From: Ruegeria arenilitoris
Lineage (GTDB): Bacteria > Pseudomonadota > Alphaproteobacteria > Rhodobacterales > Rhodobacteraceae
Assembly (NCBI RefSeq): GCF_013030265.1
Contig: NZ_WPZQ01000002.1
Span: 423,116-487,115, forward strand
DNA length: 64,000 nt
Direction of reading: 5' to 3'
Position 1 is the stretch's first letter, and each line of letters opens with the position of its first letter. Both the position numbers and the translations under genes were made by a program. Below the pieces are notes generated by a model. That model was given only the letters and a program-made list of their open reading frames with translations. It did not search any database and was not told the DNA's origin. Of the stretch, positions 27,200 through 35,845 are shown one piece after another.

Positions 27200-28369
27200 T
27201 CACTCATTTGCGGCGCTCAGGAAGCCTTGCAGCGTTTCGATATAGGTGTCGTAGACGTCATTTCCGGGCAGGGGGATGTGATTTGCGGTTTCCAGAATGA
27301 CCAAGGATGCATCGGGAATGCCTGCCGCCAGCTTTCGCGCCTCGGACAGGGGATGTACCGCACTGTTGCGCCCATGCAGGACCAGAGTAGGGCATTGCAC
27401 CTGCGGCAACAGATGCAGAACCGAGGCCGTGTTGCCACTGTCGCGCTGATACAGTTTCTGCTCGACGGAATAGAGCGCCTGCATCTCGCCCACAATTTCA
27501 CGAACGGTTTCCAAAGGCCCTTCTGGGAAATAGCTCAGCAGTGATCCCACGGCATATCCGCTGCCGGGGTTTTTCCAGCCCTCGATGATCAGGTTACGGA
27601 TCGAATCCGGCCCAGCGACGCCTTCGCGGTGATCACGCCCCTCGGCCCAGCCACCAACTATTGCCAGCCTGCTGACGCGTTCCGGATACTTCGTGGCGAA
27701 CTGCAGGGCCGAGAAGATGCCGCCGAACTCCGAAACAATGGCAAAGCGATCAAAGCCTGCGGCCTGCGTCACGGCCAGAATATCCTCTGCCACCCCCTCG
27801 TAATTGGCCCGGCATGGGTCGCCCCAATGGGATTGGTGGCTTTTGTTGTAACGCAACATCGTGAACTTTGCGTCCATCGCACTAACGTAGGTGCGCTCGG
27901 AGGCCAGCCGCCATTCTGCCTCAAGATCATAGACGATAGAACCAACCCTCAGAACCGGAGGGCCCTCTCCCGACACGGCAAATGCAATTGCCTGACCATC
28001 GTGACCCCGGGCGTATTTCAGCTGCTGGGTTCGATGTTCGCTCTGTTGTGCAGGTTCTGAATCACGGCTGACTTCAGCCGCCATCTGCAGGCCACGACGC
28101 ACGATTGTCCGGATGATCCGCTGCGTCTTGCCATCATCGCCCACCGCCTTGCGCGCTGCAGCGATGCGGGCGCTTATGGTCGATTCTGAGACAAAGCGAC
28201 CATGCCAGACCCGCTCGATGATCTCTTCGCGTGCAACCAGCTTGCCGGGGCTTTCAACCAGCAACTCCAACAGATCAAAGACCTGAGGTTCAACCGGAAC
28301 GGTTTCGCCCCCGCGCAACAGCACGTGGCGGTCAACGTCCAGAATACAATCTGCAAACTCATAGCGCAT
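27200..28369 (-). CDS. winged-helix DNA-binding domain fused to a degenerate alpha/beta hydrolase
   Basis: A 389-residue two-domain protein. Residues 1-100 form an OmpR/CadC-type winged helix (FADCILDVDRHVLLRGGE, PQVFDLLELLVESPGKLV, RVWHGRFVSESTISARI, TIVRRGLQM). Residues from about 120 resemble alpha/beta hydrolases: a candidate nucleophile Ser213 sits in AIVSEFGG, lacking the first glycine of GxSxG, and His364 (TANHIPL) is in place. The YDxRGxGxSD loop common in homologues reads YNKSHQSHWGD, and no clear acid residue follows LHGR. A ligand-sensing regulator is more likely than an active esterase. ATG at 28369 is chosen; ATG at 28417 is possible. Confidence 0.85.
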   Translation of the reverse strand: MRYEFADCILDVDRHVLLRGGETVPVEPQVFDLLELLVESPGKLVAREEIIERVWHGRFVSESTISARIAAARKAVGDDGKTQRIIRTIVRRGLQMAAEVSRDSEPAQQSEHRTQQLKYARGHDGQAIAFAVSGEGPPVLRVGSIVYDLEAEWRLASERTYVSAMDAKFTMLRYNKSHQSHWGDPCRANYEGVAEDILAVTQAAGFDRFAIVSEFGGIFSALQFATKYPERVSRLAIVGGWAEGRDHREGVAGPDSIRNLIIEGWKNPGSGYAVGSLLSYFPEGPLETVREIVGEMQALYSVEQKLYQRDSGNTASVLHLLPQVQCPTLVLHGRNSAVHPLSEARKLAAGIPDASLVILETANHIPLPGNDVYDTYIETLQGFLSAANE

Positions 28370-28663
28370 GGGCTGAATACACTCCGTTTCGATTGGGGCC
28401 ACAAGGTTCAATGGCATTCCCAAAGGTTTCTCGGGGGTTTCTCAGGATTGTCTTCAAGCGAGAGGGCAGCGCCGTTGCCAAATTAGAGGCAACAAACAGG
28501 AGCTTCAGATGATGCCACCCTTCGATATCGCGTTATTGCACCACAAGGCCGTTCGCCACAGGCACAATAATACCCAGCCCCGAAACGCTCCGACAACCGG
28601 ATCGCCAATCTGGGGCTGGTTACTCGGGATGCTATCCTGCCCGGCAGGGCGGCGTCAACGGAT
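28370..28663. other. intergenic region between the winged-helix gene and cobT
   Basis: About 290 bp. It must hold the promoter of the leftward winged-helix gene and the end of the leftward cobT transcript. A hairpin CCTGC-CCG-GCAGG (28636-28648) and a wide inverted repeat CAGCCCC (28575-28581)/GGGGCTG (28612-28618) are present, but neither has a T-run. A 52-codon open frame with a strong ribosome site (28509-28667, + strand) is described separately. Confidence 0.4.
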
Positions 28664-28667
28664 CTAG
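28509..28667 (+). CDS. candidate 52-residue small ORF, doubtful
   Basis: AGGAG (28498-28502) stands 6 bp before two adjacent ATG codons (28509, 28512), an ideal initiation signal, and the frame runs 52 codons to a TAG that overlaps the cobT stop on the other strand. The product would be basic and rich in His, Arg and Pro with one Trp-Gly-Trp-Leu-Leu patch. It resembles nothing I know. The good start could be chance, and codon use is not persuasive. Confidence 0.25.
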   Translation: MMPPFDIALLHHKAVRHRHNNTQPRNAPTTGSPIWGWLLGMLSCPAGRRQRI

Positions 28668-30541
28668 CTGGCCCGCTTCATTCCCATGACCCGAGCCCGC
28701 GCCCGCGGGTCGCTGTCGAACAGAGCCGCCAGCTGCTCGGTCATCGCACCCGCCAGTTGCTCGACATCGGTGATCGTTACCGCGCGGTCGTAATAGCGGG
28801 TCACGTCGTGACCGATACCAATCGCCAACAGTTCAACCATCTTTCGTTTTTCCACCATCGCAATCACGTCACGCAGGTGTTTTTCCAGATAATTCGCAGG
28901 GTTAACGCTCAGAGTTGAATCATCGACCGGCGCACCGTCTGAGATCACCATCAGGATTTTGCGCTGCTCGCGCCGCGCCAGCATCCGGCGATGTGCCCAT
29001 TCCAGGGCTTCGCCGTCGATGTTTTCCTTCAGCAGGCCTTCTTTCATCATCAGACCCAGATTGGGTCGCGCACGGCGCCAGGGGGCGTCCGCACCTTTGT
29101 AGATGATGTGGCGCAGGTCGTTCAGACGACCGGGCTGCTGTGGGCGTCCATCGTTTAGCCATGCCTCACGCGCCTGACCGCCTTTCCACGCCCGTGTGGT
29201 AAAGCCCAGAATCTCGACCTTCACATTGCAGCGCTCCAGCGTCCGGGCCAGAACATCGGCACAGATGGCGGCGATTGAGATCGGACGGCCCCGCATCGAG
29301 CCCGAGTTATCCAGCAGCAGCGTCACCACGGTGTCGCGGAACTCGGTGTCTTTTTCAACTTTGAAGCTTAGCGGCGTGGTCGGGTTCGCCACGACACGTG
29401 CCAGACGACCGGCATCCAGAATACCTTCCTCGCGGTCGAACTCCCAACTGCGGTTCTGCTGCGCCTGCAACCGGCGCTGCAGTTTGTTGGCCAAACGGCT
29501 TACCGCACCCTTTAGCGGCTCAAGCTGCTGGTCCAGATAGGCCCGCAACCGCTCCAGCTCTGCCGGTTCGGCCAGATCTTCGGCGGCAATTTCCTCATCG
29601 TAGGTGCTCAGATAGACTTTGTAGTCCGGATCAGCCTCAGATGCTGGCGGCGGGGCAGGTGGCTCCAGCGGAGCCTCGCCCTCGGGCATCTCAGCCTCTT
29701 CGCCCATCTCATCCTCGGCCATCTCGTCCATCGAGACCTGTGCCTGAGATTGATCCTGCTGCTCTTCCTGAGTCTGCTCAGGAGAGGCGTCGGCTTCCTG
29801 TTCGTCCTGATCGTCCTGACCAGTGCTGTCCGGATCGGGTCGTTCTTCGGCGTCGTCCTCGGCCTGATCCTCCTGATCCTCATCCAGCTCATCCGGGTCG
29901 TCGCCCAGCTGATCGCCGTATCCCAGATCCTTGATCATCTGCCGCGCGAATTTGGCGAATTCGGCCTGATCCGAAAGCACCTCGTCAAGGTTCTCCAGCA
30001 CGCCACCGGCCTGTTCCTCGATGAAACCGCGCCACAGGTTCATGACATTCTCAGCCGCAGGGGGCAGATCGCGCCCAGTCGCCAGATGACGGATCAGATA
30101 GCCCGCCGCCACGGATAACGGTGCCTCGGCAGGTTGCTTGCACTGGTCATACCCGCGCCGCAACGCTTCATGCCCGATTTTGACGTCAATGTTGGACGCT
30201 GTTCCGGGCATGTCCCGGGCGCCCATCGCCTCGCACCGGGCGGTCTCCATCGCTTCATAGAGATCCCGCGCCATATCACCCGGAGGCGCATAGCGGTTAT
30301 GGGTCGCGTCATCATGGTATCTGCGCTGCAACGCCAGAGCATCCGCCGTACCGCGCGCCAGCAATACCTCTTCACGGGTCATCCGGCGGCTGACCTGAGG
30401 CAGACGCATCGATTCACCCGACAGGCCCGACGGGTCGACCGTATAGCTTACCGACAGCTCAGGATCGTCAGCCATCACCTTGGTGGCTTCGGCCAGCGCT
30501 TTTTTGAACGGATCTGCGGGGTTGTCGTTTGGTTTGCTCAT
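28664..30541 (-). CDS. cobT: aerobic cobaltochelatase subunit CobT
   Basis: CobT is one of three subunits (with CobN and CobS) of the ATP-dependent cobaltochelatase that inserts cobalt into hydrogenobyrinate a,c-diamide in aerobic cobalamin synthesis. The 625-residue product has an N-terminal helical part, a long highly acidic middle (about residues 205-310, mostly Asp, Glu, Gln and Pro), and a C-terminal von Willebrand A domain with the metal-site motif [11 protein letters not shown] and [10 protein letters not shown]. It overlaps the upstream exported-protein gene by 4 bp. CobN is not in the window. Confidence 0.97.
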   Translation of the reverse strand: MSKPNDNPADPFKKALAEATKVMADDPELSVSYTVDPSGLSGESMRLPQVSRRMTREEVLLARGTADALALQRRYHDDATHNRYAPPGDMARDLYEAMETARCEAMGARDMPGTASNIDVKIGHEALRRGYDQCKQPAEAPLSVAAGYLIRHLATGRDLPPAAENVMNLWRGFIEEQAGGVLENLDEVLSDQAEFAKFARQMIKDLGYGDQLGDDPDELDEDQEDQAEDDAEERPDPDSTGQDDQDEQEADASPEQTQEEQQDQSQAQVSMDEMAEDEMGEEAEMPEGEAPLEPPAPPPASEADPDYKVYLSTYDEEIAAEDLAEPAELERLRAYLDQQLEPLKGAVSRLANKLQRRLQAQQNRSWEFDREEGILDAGRLARVVANPTTPLSFKVEKDTEFRDTVVTLLLDNSGSMRGRPISIAAICADVLARTLERCNVKVEILGFTTRAWKGGQAREAWLNDGRPQQPGRLNDLRHIIYKGADAPWRRARPNLGLMMKEGLLKENIDGEALEWAHRRMLARREQRKILMVISDGAPVDDSTLSVNPANYLEKHLRDVIAMVEKRKMVELLAIGIGHDVTRYYDRAVTITDVEQLAGAMTEQLAALFDSDPRARARVMGMKRAS

Positions 30542-30924
30542 TTGGCGTCCTGATGTCTGAACATACAGCTCATTTGAGCTAGTTTGATACGCCCTTCTAG
30601 GAGCGTTTTATTGCAATTAGCTCCTGAGGGAATCTTTAGATTTAACCATGGCTGACCATCTTGGAGTACAATCCTGTCGGCAAAATAGACTTCAGAGCCT
30701 TCCGATATGAATTCACCGATTTCGTTTTCAGCGGTTTGATACTCTACAGAAAGCCCTGGTGGTGTGGTGCAGATCGCAAAAATGCTCTGATCTTCGGCCC
30801 AGAGTTTTTCCGCTCGCCAATACTCTACGCGTTCGCTGCCGCAAGGCAAAAGGAATTGGGCCGATACAGCCGTTGCCGACCAACAAAAAAGAGCGAATAT
30901 AGAACTAATCGCTCTTTTTGCCAT
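30538..30924 (-). CDS. exported protein between cobS and cobT, unknown
   Basis: A 128-residue predicted secreted protein that I do not recognise. ATG at 30924 gives a basic start (MAKRA), a hydrophobic core ([13 protein letters not shown]) and a cleavage site after VSA. The mature part has cysteines at about 28, 51, 105 and 119, suggesting disulfides in the periplasm. The start overlaps the cobS stop by one base (a GTG at 30927 would overlap by 4), and its stop overlaps the cobT start by 4 bp. The base composition is visibly richer in A and T than in cobS or cobT, which suggests insertion into an existing operon. Confidence 0.75.
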   Translation of the reverse strand: MAKRAISSIFALFCWSATAVSAQFLLPCGSERVEYWRAEKLWAEDQSIFAICTTPPGLSVEYQTAENEIGEFISEGSEVYFADRIVLQDGQPWLNLKIPSGANCNKTLLEGRIKLAQMSCMFRHQDAK

Positions 30925-31910
30925 CACCCCAAGCTCACGCTCGCCGCGCTTTCCGGCAGTTCTTCGTCAAAGCAGCGCTGATAGAACTCGGCCACGGTCT
31001 GACGCTCCAATTCATCACACTTGTTCAGGAACGACAGACGGAAGGCATAGCCTACATCGCGGAAAATCTCGGCGTTCTGGGCCCAGTTGATCACGGTCCG
31101 CGGGCTCATCACGGTGCTCAAATCACCGTTCATGAAGGCGGTCCGGGTCAGGTCGGCAACGGTAACCATCTGGCTGACGGTCTTGCGGCCCTCGGCGGTG
31201 TTGTACAGCGGCGCCTTCGACAGAACGATCATCGTTTCCGCATCATGGCTCAGGTAGTTCAGGGTCGAGACCAGCGACCAGCGGTCCATCTGTGCCTGGT
31301 TGATCTGCTGCGTACCGTGATAGAGGCCAGTTGTGTCACCCAGACCTACGGTGTTCGCGGTGGCGAACAGGCGGAAGTTCGGGTTCGGCGTGATGATTTC
31401 GTTCTGGTCCAGCAGGGTCAGCTTGCCGTCATGCTCCAGCACGCGCTGGATAACGAACATCACGTCCGCGCGGCCCGCGTCGTATTCATCAAACACGATG
31501 GCAACGGGGTTGCGCAGCGCCCAGGGCAGGATGCCTTCGTGGAATTCGGTGACTTGCTTGCCGTCGCGCAGCTTGATCGCATCTTTACCGATCAGGTCGA
31601 TCCGGCTGATGTGGCTGTCGAGGTTCACGCGCACGGCGGGCCAGTTCAGACGGGCAGCGACCTGTTCGATATGGGTCGATTTACCTGTGCCGTGATAGCC
31701 CTGAATCATCACGCGGCGATTGTGCGAAAAGCCCGCCAGAATCGCCAGTGTGGTTTCAGGGTCGAACTTGTAGGTCGGGTCAATTGCAGGCACGCGGTCG
31801 CTGCGCTCGGCAAAGCCTTTGATTGCCATGTCGGTATCAATACCGAACACTTCACGGACCGAGATTTCTTCGGTGGGTTTTGCGTTGATATCAATCGATC
31901 CGTCAGCCAT
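30924..31910 (-). CDS. cobS: aerobic cobaltochelatase subunit CobS
   Basis: CobS is the AAA+ (MoxR-related) motor subunit of cobaltochelatase; it forms rings with CobT that drive cobalt insertion by CobN. The 328-residue product has Walker [10 protein letters not shown] at 71-79, Walker B in [10 protein letters not shown] and the sensor region [14 protein letters not shown] good ribosome site (AAGGACAAGG) lies just upstream of the ATG. It is the first gene of the cobS - exported protein - cobT unit. Confidence 0.97.
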   Translation of the reverse strand: MADGSIDINAKPTEEISVREVFGIDTDMAIKGFAERSDRVPAIDPTYKFDPETTLAILAGFSHNRRVMIQGYHGTGKSTHIEQVAARLNWPAVRVNLDSHISRIDLIGKDAIKLRDGKQVTEFHEGILPWALRNPVAIVFDEYDAGRADVMFVIQRVLEHDGKLTLLDQNEIITPNPNFRLFATANTVGLGDTTGLYHGTQQINQAQMDRWSLVSTLNYLSHDAETMIVLSKAPLYNTAEGRKTVSQMVTVADLTRTAFMNGDLSTVMSPRTVINWAQNAEIFRDVGYAFRLSFLNKCDELERQTVAEFYQRCFDEELPESAASVSLG

Positions 31911-32058
31911 ATGCCTTGTCCTTATCCTTTGGCCCGTTCACCGGGTATGAACCCGTGTGTGGTGCAACATATTGCGGACAAGGGCAAGGGAAAGCGGCGC
32001 AGGCATTGGCCTAGCAGGGTGTTTCTTTCAAACTGGCCTTATCGTCATGCGATATTGG

Positions 32059-32664
32059 TCATTCAAGAATGGCTTCGCGCACCCGAACCAGACTGCGCTC
32101 ATCAACAAATCGTGGGGTCGACCGCATATAATCCTGAAACGCGCGGCCATAGCCCTGCAGCAACCAACGCTCTTCGTTCAGCACGAACAGGAAATAGATC
32201 ACAAAAAGGATCAGCGCCAACGCCAGGGTAACCCACGACCCGCTAGCGATCCCCAAACCAACCGTGGCCAAGACCGAGGTTACGTATTGGGGATTGCGCG
32301 AATAGGCGTACATACCGCCGGTCACCAGCCCTTCGCTTTCGCAATAGGTGTTGTCGAGCCCCAGAAATCGATAGCCCCACAGGGTGATCCCAAAGGACAG
32401 CACCATGATCGGAACTCCGATCACATAGCGTATCCAATGACCCCAGCCGTTCATCCAGACCTCGCTTAGCGCGAACACAACGGTTGCTCCGCAAAACAGC
32501 CTGAACAGACCAAAGGCGGTATGGTGCCGCCATCCGCTGGCGCTGGGCCAAAGCCCAAGGCGAGGCAGACGCAGATTTAGGGCAAGATATCCGCTCAGCA
32601 AAACGGCCGAGCAAAGGGCAACCAAAAGAGCAGTCGTATGTACCGGAGAAATCAGATGTTCCAT
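32059..32664 (-). CDS. isoprenylcysteine-methyltransferase-like membrane methyltransferase
   Basis: A 201-residue membrane protein of the ICMT/PEMT-like methyltransferase superfamily. It has about five hydrophobic segments; the S-adenosylmethionine-binding region carries the family signature GLVTGGMYAYSRNPQYV, followed by a hydrophobic helix and NEERWLLQGYGRAFQDYM near the end. The substrate is unknown. ATG at 32664 has GGAA 8 bp upstream and is preferred over ATG 32676. Its first codons lie inside a 144-bp sequence that recurs at 33997-34140, where the same 5' end exists as a broken copy. Confidence 0.85.
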   Translation of the reverse strand: MEHLISPVHTTALLVALCSAVLLSGYLALNLRLPRLGLWPSASGWRHHTAFGLFRLFCGATVVFALSEVWMNGWGHWIRYVIGVPIMVLSFGITLWGYRFLGLDNTYCESEGLVTGGMYAYSRNPQYVTSVLATVGLGIASGSWVTLALALILFVIYFLFVLNEERWLLQGYGRAFQDYMRSTPRFVDERSLVRVREAILE

Positions 32665-32759
32665 ATCGCGTTCCATTTGGACCAGTCACGTATAGTTCGG
32701 ATATGGGCCTTGTCTGCGACCCATGTGACAGGCCGTAACAAGGCTTTGTAACAAGTTGA
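32616..32759. repeat. 144-bp direct repeat, copy A
   Basis: This stretch aligns without gaps to 33997-34140 (constant offset 1381 bp) with 19 mismatches by my count, about 87 percent identity. It covers the first 17 codons of the methyltransferase gene and 95 bp upstream of it. The best-conserved part is TGTCTGCGACCCATGTGACA (32711-32730), identical in both copies and probably regulatory. Confidence 0.9.
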
Positions 32760-32960
32760 GGACGACTACAGCGATGACCTGAAGCCGGTCGGGTATGCGC
32801 CGGACAATGCGCGCAAATTTGTCAATTAGCTCAAAAATCTATATCATAAATTCAAATAGATTAATCTTTTGGGTTTTATGGCGGTGGCACATATGCCTTC
32901 GAGCTGACGCTGTTGTTTCCGGCGGCCCAAACTTGGTGCTGGTAATGTTGGGTATTGGTC
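32665..32960. other. divergent intergenic region, methyltransferase / Hint gene
   Basis: About 300 bp: the upstream half of repeat copy A, then an A/T-rich stretch with the inverted repeat AATCTAT (32836-32842)/ATAGATT (32856-32862). Just before the Hint gene, and in its frame, 24 codons from 32871 to a TAA at 32943 read like a protein strand (GFYGGGTYAFELTLLF), possibly a decayed coding piece. No clear promoter was assigned. Confidence 0.4.
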
Positions 32961-33953
32961 ATGGTTTCGACGCCTATTGATCCGTTCGACGCGGTGATCC
33001 TCACGATATCAGGTGATACAACGGGGACGGTAACCGGCGACCCCCCGCTGCCTGCGACCGGAGATCTCGACGGCACCATCGGTGTTCCAAATCAAAACTG
33101 GACGCCAATCGGAACATTCTGGGAAATATCGGATCCTCCGGATTTTGGTACAGCATCGATAAACCCCTTCACGGGCGAATGGACCTATGAAGTTGATCCT
33201 GCTTACTACGATAGTCTCGATCCCGGAGATATCGTAACCGATACCTTTGTTGTTCGGGGCGTAGGGGTTGCGCTCAATCCAGCCGGGGATCTTTTTGGAG
33301 GCGAAGCATTTCAAACAATCACGATTCAGATCGAGGTTGTGTGTTTCGCATCTGGAACGTTGATCGATACACCAATAGGCCCTGTACCTGTCGAGCGGCT
33401 CGAACCGGACGACCTCGTGCTGACGATGGATCGGGGGGCGCAACCGATCCGATGGGTGGAATCTTCCCATCTCGGCCCGGAGCGTTTGGCAGAGAACCCG
33501 AAATTGTGCCCGGTTGAGATCGCGAAAGGAGCTTTGGGTCCAAATTTACCGTCCCGAACCCTGCGCGTATCACCACAGCATCGCATGCTGGTGAATGGTC
33601 CCCTTGTCGAACTGTTGTTCGGGGAAACGGAAACGCTGGTCGCAGCTTGTCATCTGGTTGGGCTGCCTGGGATACGCATGACTAAGCCGCAAGACGGCGT
33701 GACATATGTTCATGTTTTGCTGGATGATCATGAAATACTATTCGCCGAAGGCGCACCGTCAGAAAGTCTGTATCTTGGTGATGAGGCGCTTGTTGCCATG
33801 AGCTCCGAGGGCCTGCAGGAACTGGGTGAGATATTCGGATCAAAGCTGGACAGTCTGCGGCAGGGTTTCCCGTCTCTCGCGCGCCGGGCGCTCAGATCGT
33901 ATGAGGCCAGAGTGTTGGTCTCAGAAACTTCAGCGGCAGAACACTTTGTTTGA
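32961..33953 (+). CDS. VCBS-like plus Hint domain protein
   Basis: A 330-residue protein. Residues 15-125 resemble a VCBS/cadherin-like repeat (TGTVTGDPPLPATGDLDG, GEWTYEVD). At residue 126 a Hint (Hedgehog/intein) autoprocessing domain begins: VCFASGTLIDT with the nucleophile Cys128, then VERLEPDDLVLT, the TLRVSPQHRMLV block B histidine region and VHVLLDDHEILFAEG. The domain ends at the protein's own C-terminus, with no C-extein-like Asn-Cys/Ser/Thr junction, so cleavage or ester transfer rather than protein splicing is expected. Such proteins are common in Rhodobacterales and are thought to be surface-associated. ATG 32961 is preferred to TTG 32955. No signal peptide is visible. Confidence 0.88.
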   Translation: MVSTPIDPFDAVILTISGDTTGTVTGDPPLPATGDLDGTIGVPNQNWTPIGTFWEISDPPDFGTASINPFTGEWTYEVDPAYYDSLDPGDIVTDTFVVRGVGVALNPAGDLFGGEAFQTITIQIEVVCFASGTLIDTPIGPVPVERLEPDDLVLTMDRGAQPIRWVESSHLGPERLAENPKLCPVEIAKGALGPNLPSRTLRVSPQHRMLVNGPLVELLFGETETLVAACHLVGLPGIRMTKPQDGVTYVHVLLDDHEILFAEGAPSESLYLGDEALVAMSSEGLQELGEIFGSKLDSLRQGFPSLARRALRSYEARVLVSETSAAEHFV

Positions 33954-33973
33954 GATCCGATTTCCTTAATAGC

Positions 33974-34045
33974 TCAGCAGGAAAGAACCGAGGTTAGGGC
34001 GACCAAAAGAGCAGTCGTATGTATCGGCGAAATCGGATGCTCCAT
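33974..34045 (-). pseudogene. truncated remnant of the methyltransferase 5' end
   Basis: Read on the minus strand from ATG at 34045, this copy gives MEHPISPIHTTALLVAL, matching the intact gene's MEHLISPVHTTALLVAL at 15 of 17 positions. It then loses frame through a small indel and stops after 23 codons. Homology to the intact gene fades at about 33971. It is therefore a relic of a second methyltransferase copy, lying just downstream of the Hint gene. Confidence 0.8.
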
Positions 34046-34140
34046 ATGGCGTTCCACTTGGGCCAATCCAGTACAGTTCAGATTTGGGCCCTGTCTGCGA
34101 CCCATGTGACAGGCGATAACAAGGCTTTTTAACAAATTGA
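33997..34140. repeat. 144-bp direct repeat, copy B
   Basis: Second copy of the repeat at 32616-32759, same orientation, about 87 percent identical and ungapped. It spans the start of the methyltransferase remnant and its former upstream region, and ends 28 bp before the GTG start of the orphan gene at 34169. Both copies thus lie upstream of a right-facing gene and may supply its promoter. Confidence 0.9.
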
Positions 34141-34168
34141 AGCACTCAGGTATCAGTCCGACTATGCG

Positions 34169-35380
34169 GTGACGCTACTCGCACATGCACCGAAATCGTC
34201 GGGTATAGATTATCCGCTCGAATATCACGATATCAGCCGATATGACTTGTTTGTTCGAAGTGATTTCAAGGACCAAACGCAATTGAATAAGACTGTTACC
34301 AATCCAGAAAGACTGGAGAATCTGGACACGCTGATCGGGCTTGTCACGGCACGTGTTTCATCCAGCCGTGACTTCAAAAGGGCCGTGGGCACATTGTCGG
34401 AAGATCTGGATTTCGTCGCTGGTACGTTGCGAAATGATCCCGAGTCGTGGCGCATGAACCGGGCGTTCCACCTTATTCATGTGCCAAGCTTCATCGCAGT
34501 CATGTCGATGCTTGACGAGATTGATCAGATGTCGTCGGTCACCGAAGATGAAGTGCATCAGGTTCTGGCTTCGGTAAATCGCGCGGCTTCGCTGGCCAAG
34601 GACGCTCGGCAGCGTATCGAGCAGGCAAATCTGACGGATGCCAAAGTCGAAATCGAGGTGTTGGCTGAATATGCGCCACAACCTGCGAAACCCTTTCAGA
34701 AGGCTTCGAGATTCACGCGTGCCTTCGACAGTATTGCTTCGGTTTCAGAGAGCGTTTGGGACGGTGCCAAGTCAGGGGCGACCGCCGTTCCCGGTATTGT
34801 GGGGAATCTGCAAGAGGGGGTGGCCGACACCGTGTCGCGCGCGGCTTCTGTCCCTAAACTGGCCATAAATTTTCAGAAATCACTGTCCGGAACCCTGTCC
34901 GACAACATCTCAAAGCCGATTTCGATGCGATTGAAGGCGAGTGGTCGCGCGCTGGAACATGGTGTAGGCGCTGGCGTTGGTCTGGGGGTAATCGTCGGGG
35001 TTCTGTGCCCACCTCTGTTGCCGCTCACTGCGGGCGGCGCAGTGCTTGCCGCGATGCGGGCATGGCGCAACGAAATGAACGATGCGCGTGAGCTGAACGA
35101 AGCCGAAAGGCAACAACGTATAGCCGAACTTCAACGAGAAAGAACCGAAGCGCTTAAACAGCTGACGCACGGCTCTGCCGCACTTCAGATGGAAACCGAA
35201 GATCTCAGCATGACCATGGATGTCGAGACGGGTGAAGCGGATGCCGTGCTGCTCAAAGGCGAATACACCGGTCGTACGTGGTCAAGCCTGACCGCGATGG
35301 AAAAGGCAGATGCGGGACTGACTTTGGTTGAAGGCGCTAATAACCTGCTCAGTATTCTGGAACTCGCAAAAAGTGACTGA
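34169..35380 (+). CDS. 403-residue orphan protein with one hydrophobic segment
   Basis: I do not recognise this protein. The start is GTG at 34169 with only a weak ribosome site. The first 180 residues are mostly helical and charged, without a signal peptide. Residues 180-255 are Ser/Ala rich with repeated short amphipathic helices. Residues 265-296 form a Gly-rich hydrophobic stretch (GVGAGVGLGVIVGVL and following) able to enter a membrane. Residues 300-345 look like a coiled coil rich in Glu, Arg and Gln. This layout suggests a membrane-associated structural or pore-like protein. It follows repeat copy B and is read towards the MerR gene. Confidence 0.75.
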   Translation: MTLLAHAPKSSGIDYPLEYHDISRYDLFVRSDFKDQTQLNKTVTNPERLENLDTLIGLVTARVSSSRDFKRAVGTLSEDLDFVAGTLRNDPESWRMNRAFHLIHVPSFIAVMSMLDEIDQMSSVTEDEVHQVLASVNRAASLAKDARQRIEQANLTDAKVEIEVLAEYAPQPAKPFQKASRFTRAFDSIASVSESVWDGAKSGATAVPGIVGNLQEGVADTVSRAASVPKLAINFQKSLSGTLSDNISKPISMRLKASGRALEHGVGAGVGLGVIVGVLCPPLLPLTAGGAVLAAMRAWRNEMNDARELNEAERQQRIAELQRERTEALKQLTHGSAALQMETEDLSMTMDVETGEADAVLLKGEYTGRTWSSLTAMEKADAGLTLVEGANNLLSILELAKSD

Positions 35381-35431
35381 CAGGGATTGCGTCTCTCTAG
35401 GCGCCAATCCTGTTGAAGTATTGTGAATCAG

Positions 35432-35842
35432 TCACGTCGCCGGACTGATCGCCTCAACGATACGACAACTGGAAATCGTGCCGCTTCCCTGACACTGGCT
35501 GGAAATGCTCTGTAGTTCTTCTTCCAGTGCCTGCAGATCCGCGATCTTGGTCTGAATGTCCCGCAAGTGCCTTCTCGTCAGCGCATCCACTTCGGCGCAC
35601 GAGCGTTCAGTATCTTCGGCCAGATCGGCCAGTTCCCGAATCTGGTCCAGCGAAAACCCAAGCGCCCGGCAACGCCGGATAAAGCGCAAGCGGTTCAGTT
35701 CTGCGGTACCATAAATTCGGTAATTCCCTTCGCTGCGACCAGAGTTCTGCAGCAAACCGATCTTTTCATAGTAACGGATGGTGACCACCTTAGTGCCCGT
35801 GTCACGGGCCAGATCACCAATTCTGAAGGCCTCAGTTTTCAT
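35432..35842 (-). CDS. MerR family metal-responsive regulator
   Basis: A 136-residue MerR-type activator/repressor. The winged helix is clear (FRIGDLARDTGTKVVTIRYY, YRIYGTAELNRLRFI), followed by a dimerising coiled coil. Cysteines at 82, 117 and 126 have the exact spacing of the Hg-binding triad of MerR from Tn501 and of PbrR-type lead regulators. It is divergent from a cation transporter, with a 19-bp-spacer promoter between them, so it very likely controls that gene (and itself) in response to a thiophilic metal. Which metal is not decided by sequence; a Pb/Cd/Zn role fits the transporter better than Hg, since no merA/merT is nearby. Confidence 0.93.
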   Translation of the reverse strand: MKTEAFRIGDLARDTGTKVVTIRYYEKIGLLQNSGRSEGNYRIYGTAELNRLRFIRRCRALGFSLDQIRELADLAEDTERSCAEVDALTRRHLRDIQTKIADLQALEEELQSISSQCQGSGTISSCRIVEAISPAT

Positions 35843-35845
35843 CGC

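Noticed and set aside
28575..28648. Terminator for cobT
   Set aside because: Two inverted repeats exist past the stop, but neither has a T-run in the direction of transcription.
30918..32231. Long open frame of 437 codons on the + strand across cobS and its upstream region
   Set aside because: It lies antisense to cobS, whose product has clear AAA+ motifs. The + strand translation has no known domain and arises from GC-rich codon bias.
32961..33953. Intein inserted in a host protein
   Set aside because: The Hint domain starts after a short VCBS-like segment and runs to the C-terminus with no C-extein, so protein splicing is not supported.
35427..35449. ATCAGTC/GACTGAT stem at the end of the MerR gene
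   Set aside because: A 7-bp stem with a 9-base loop overlapping the last codons and no T-run; too weak to annotate.
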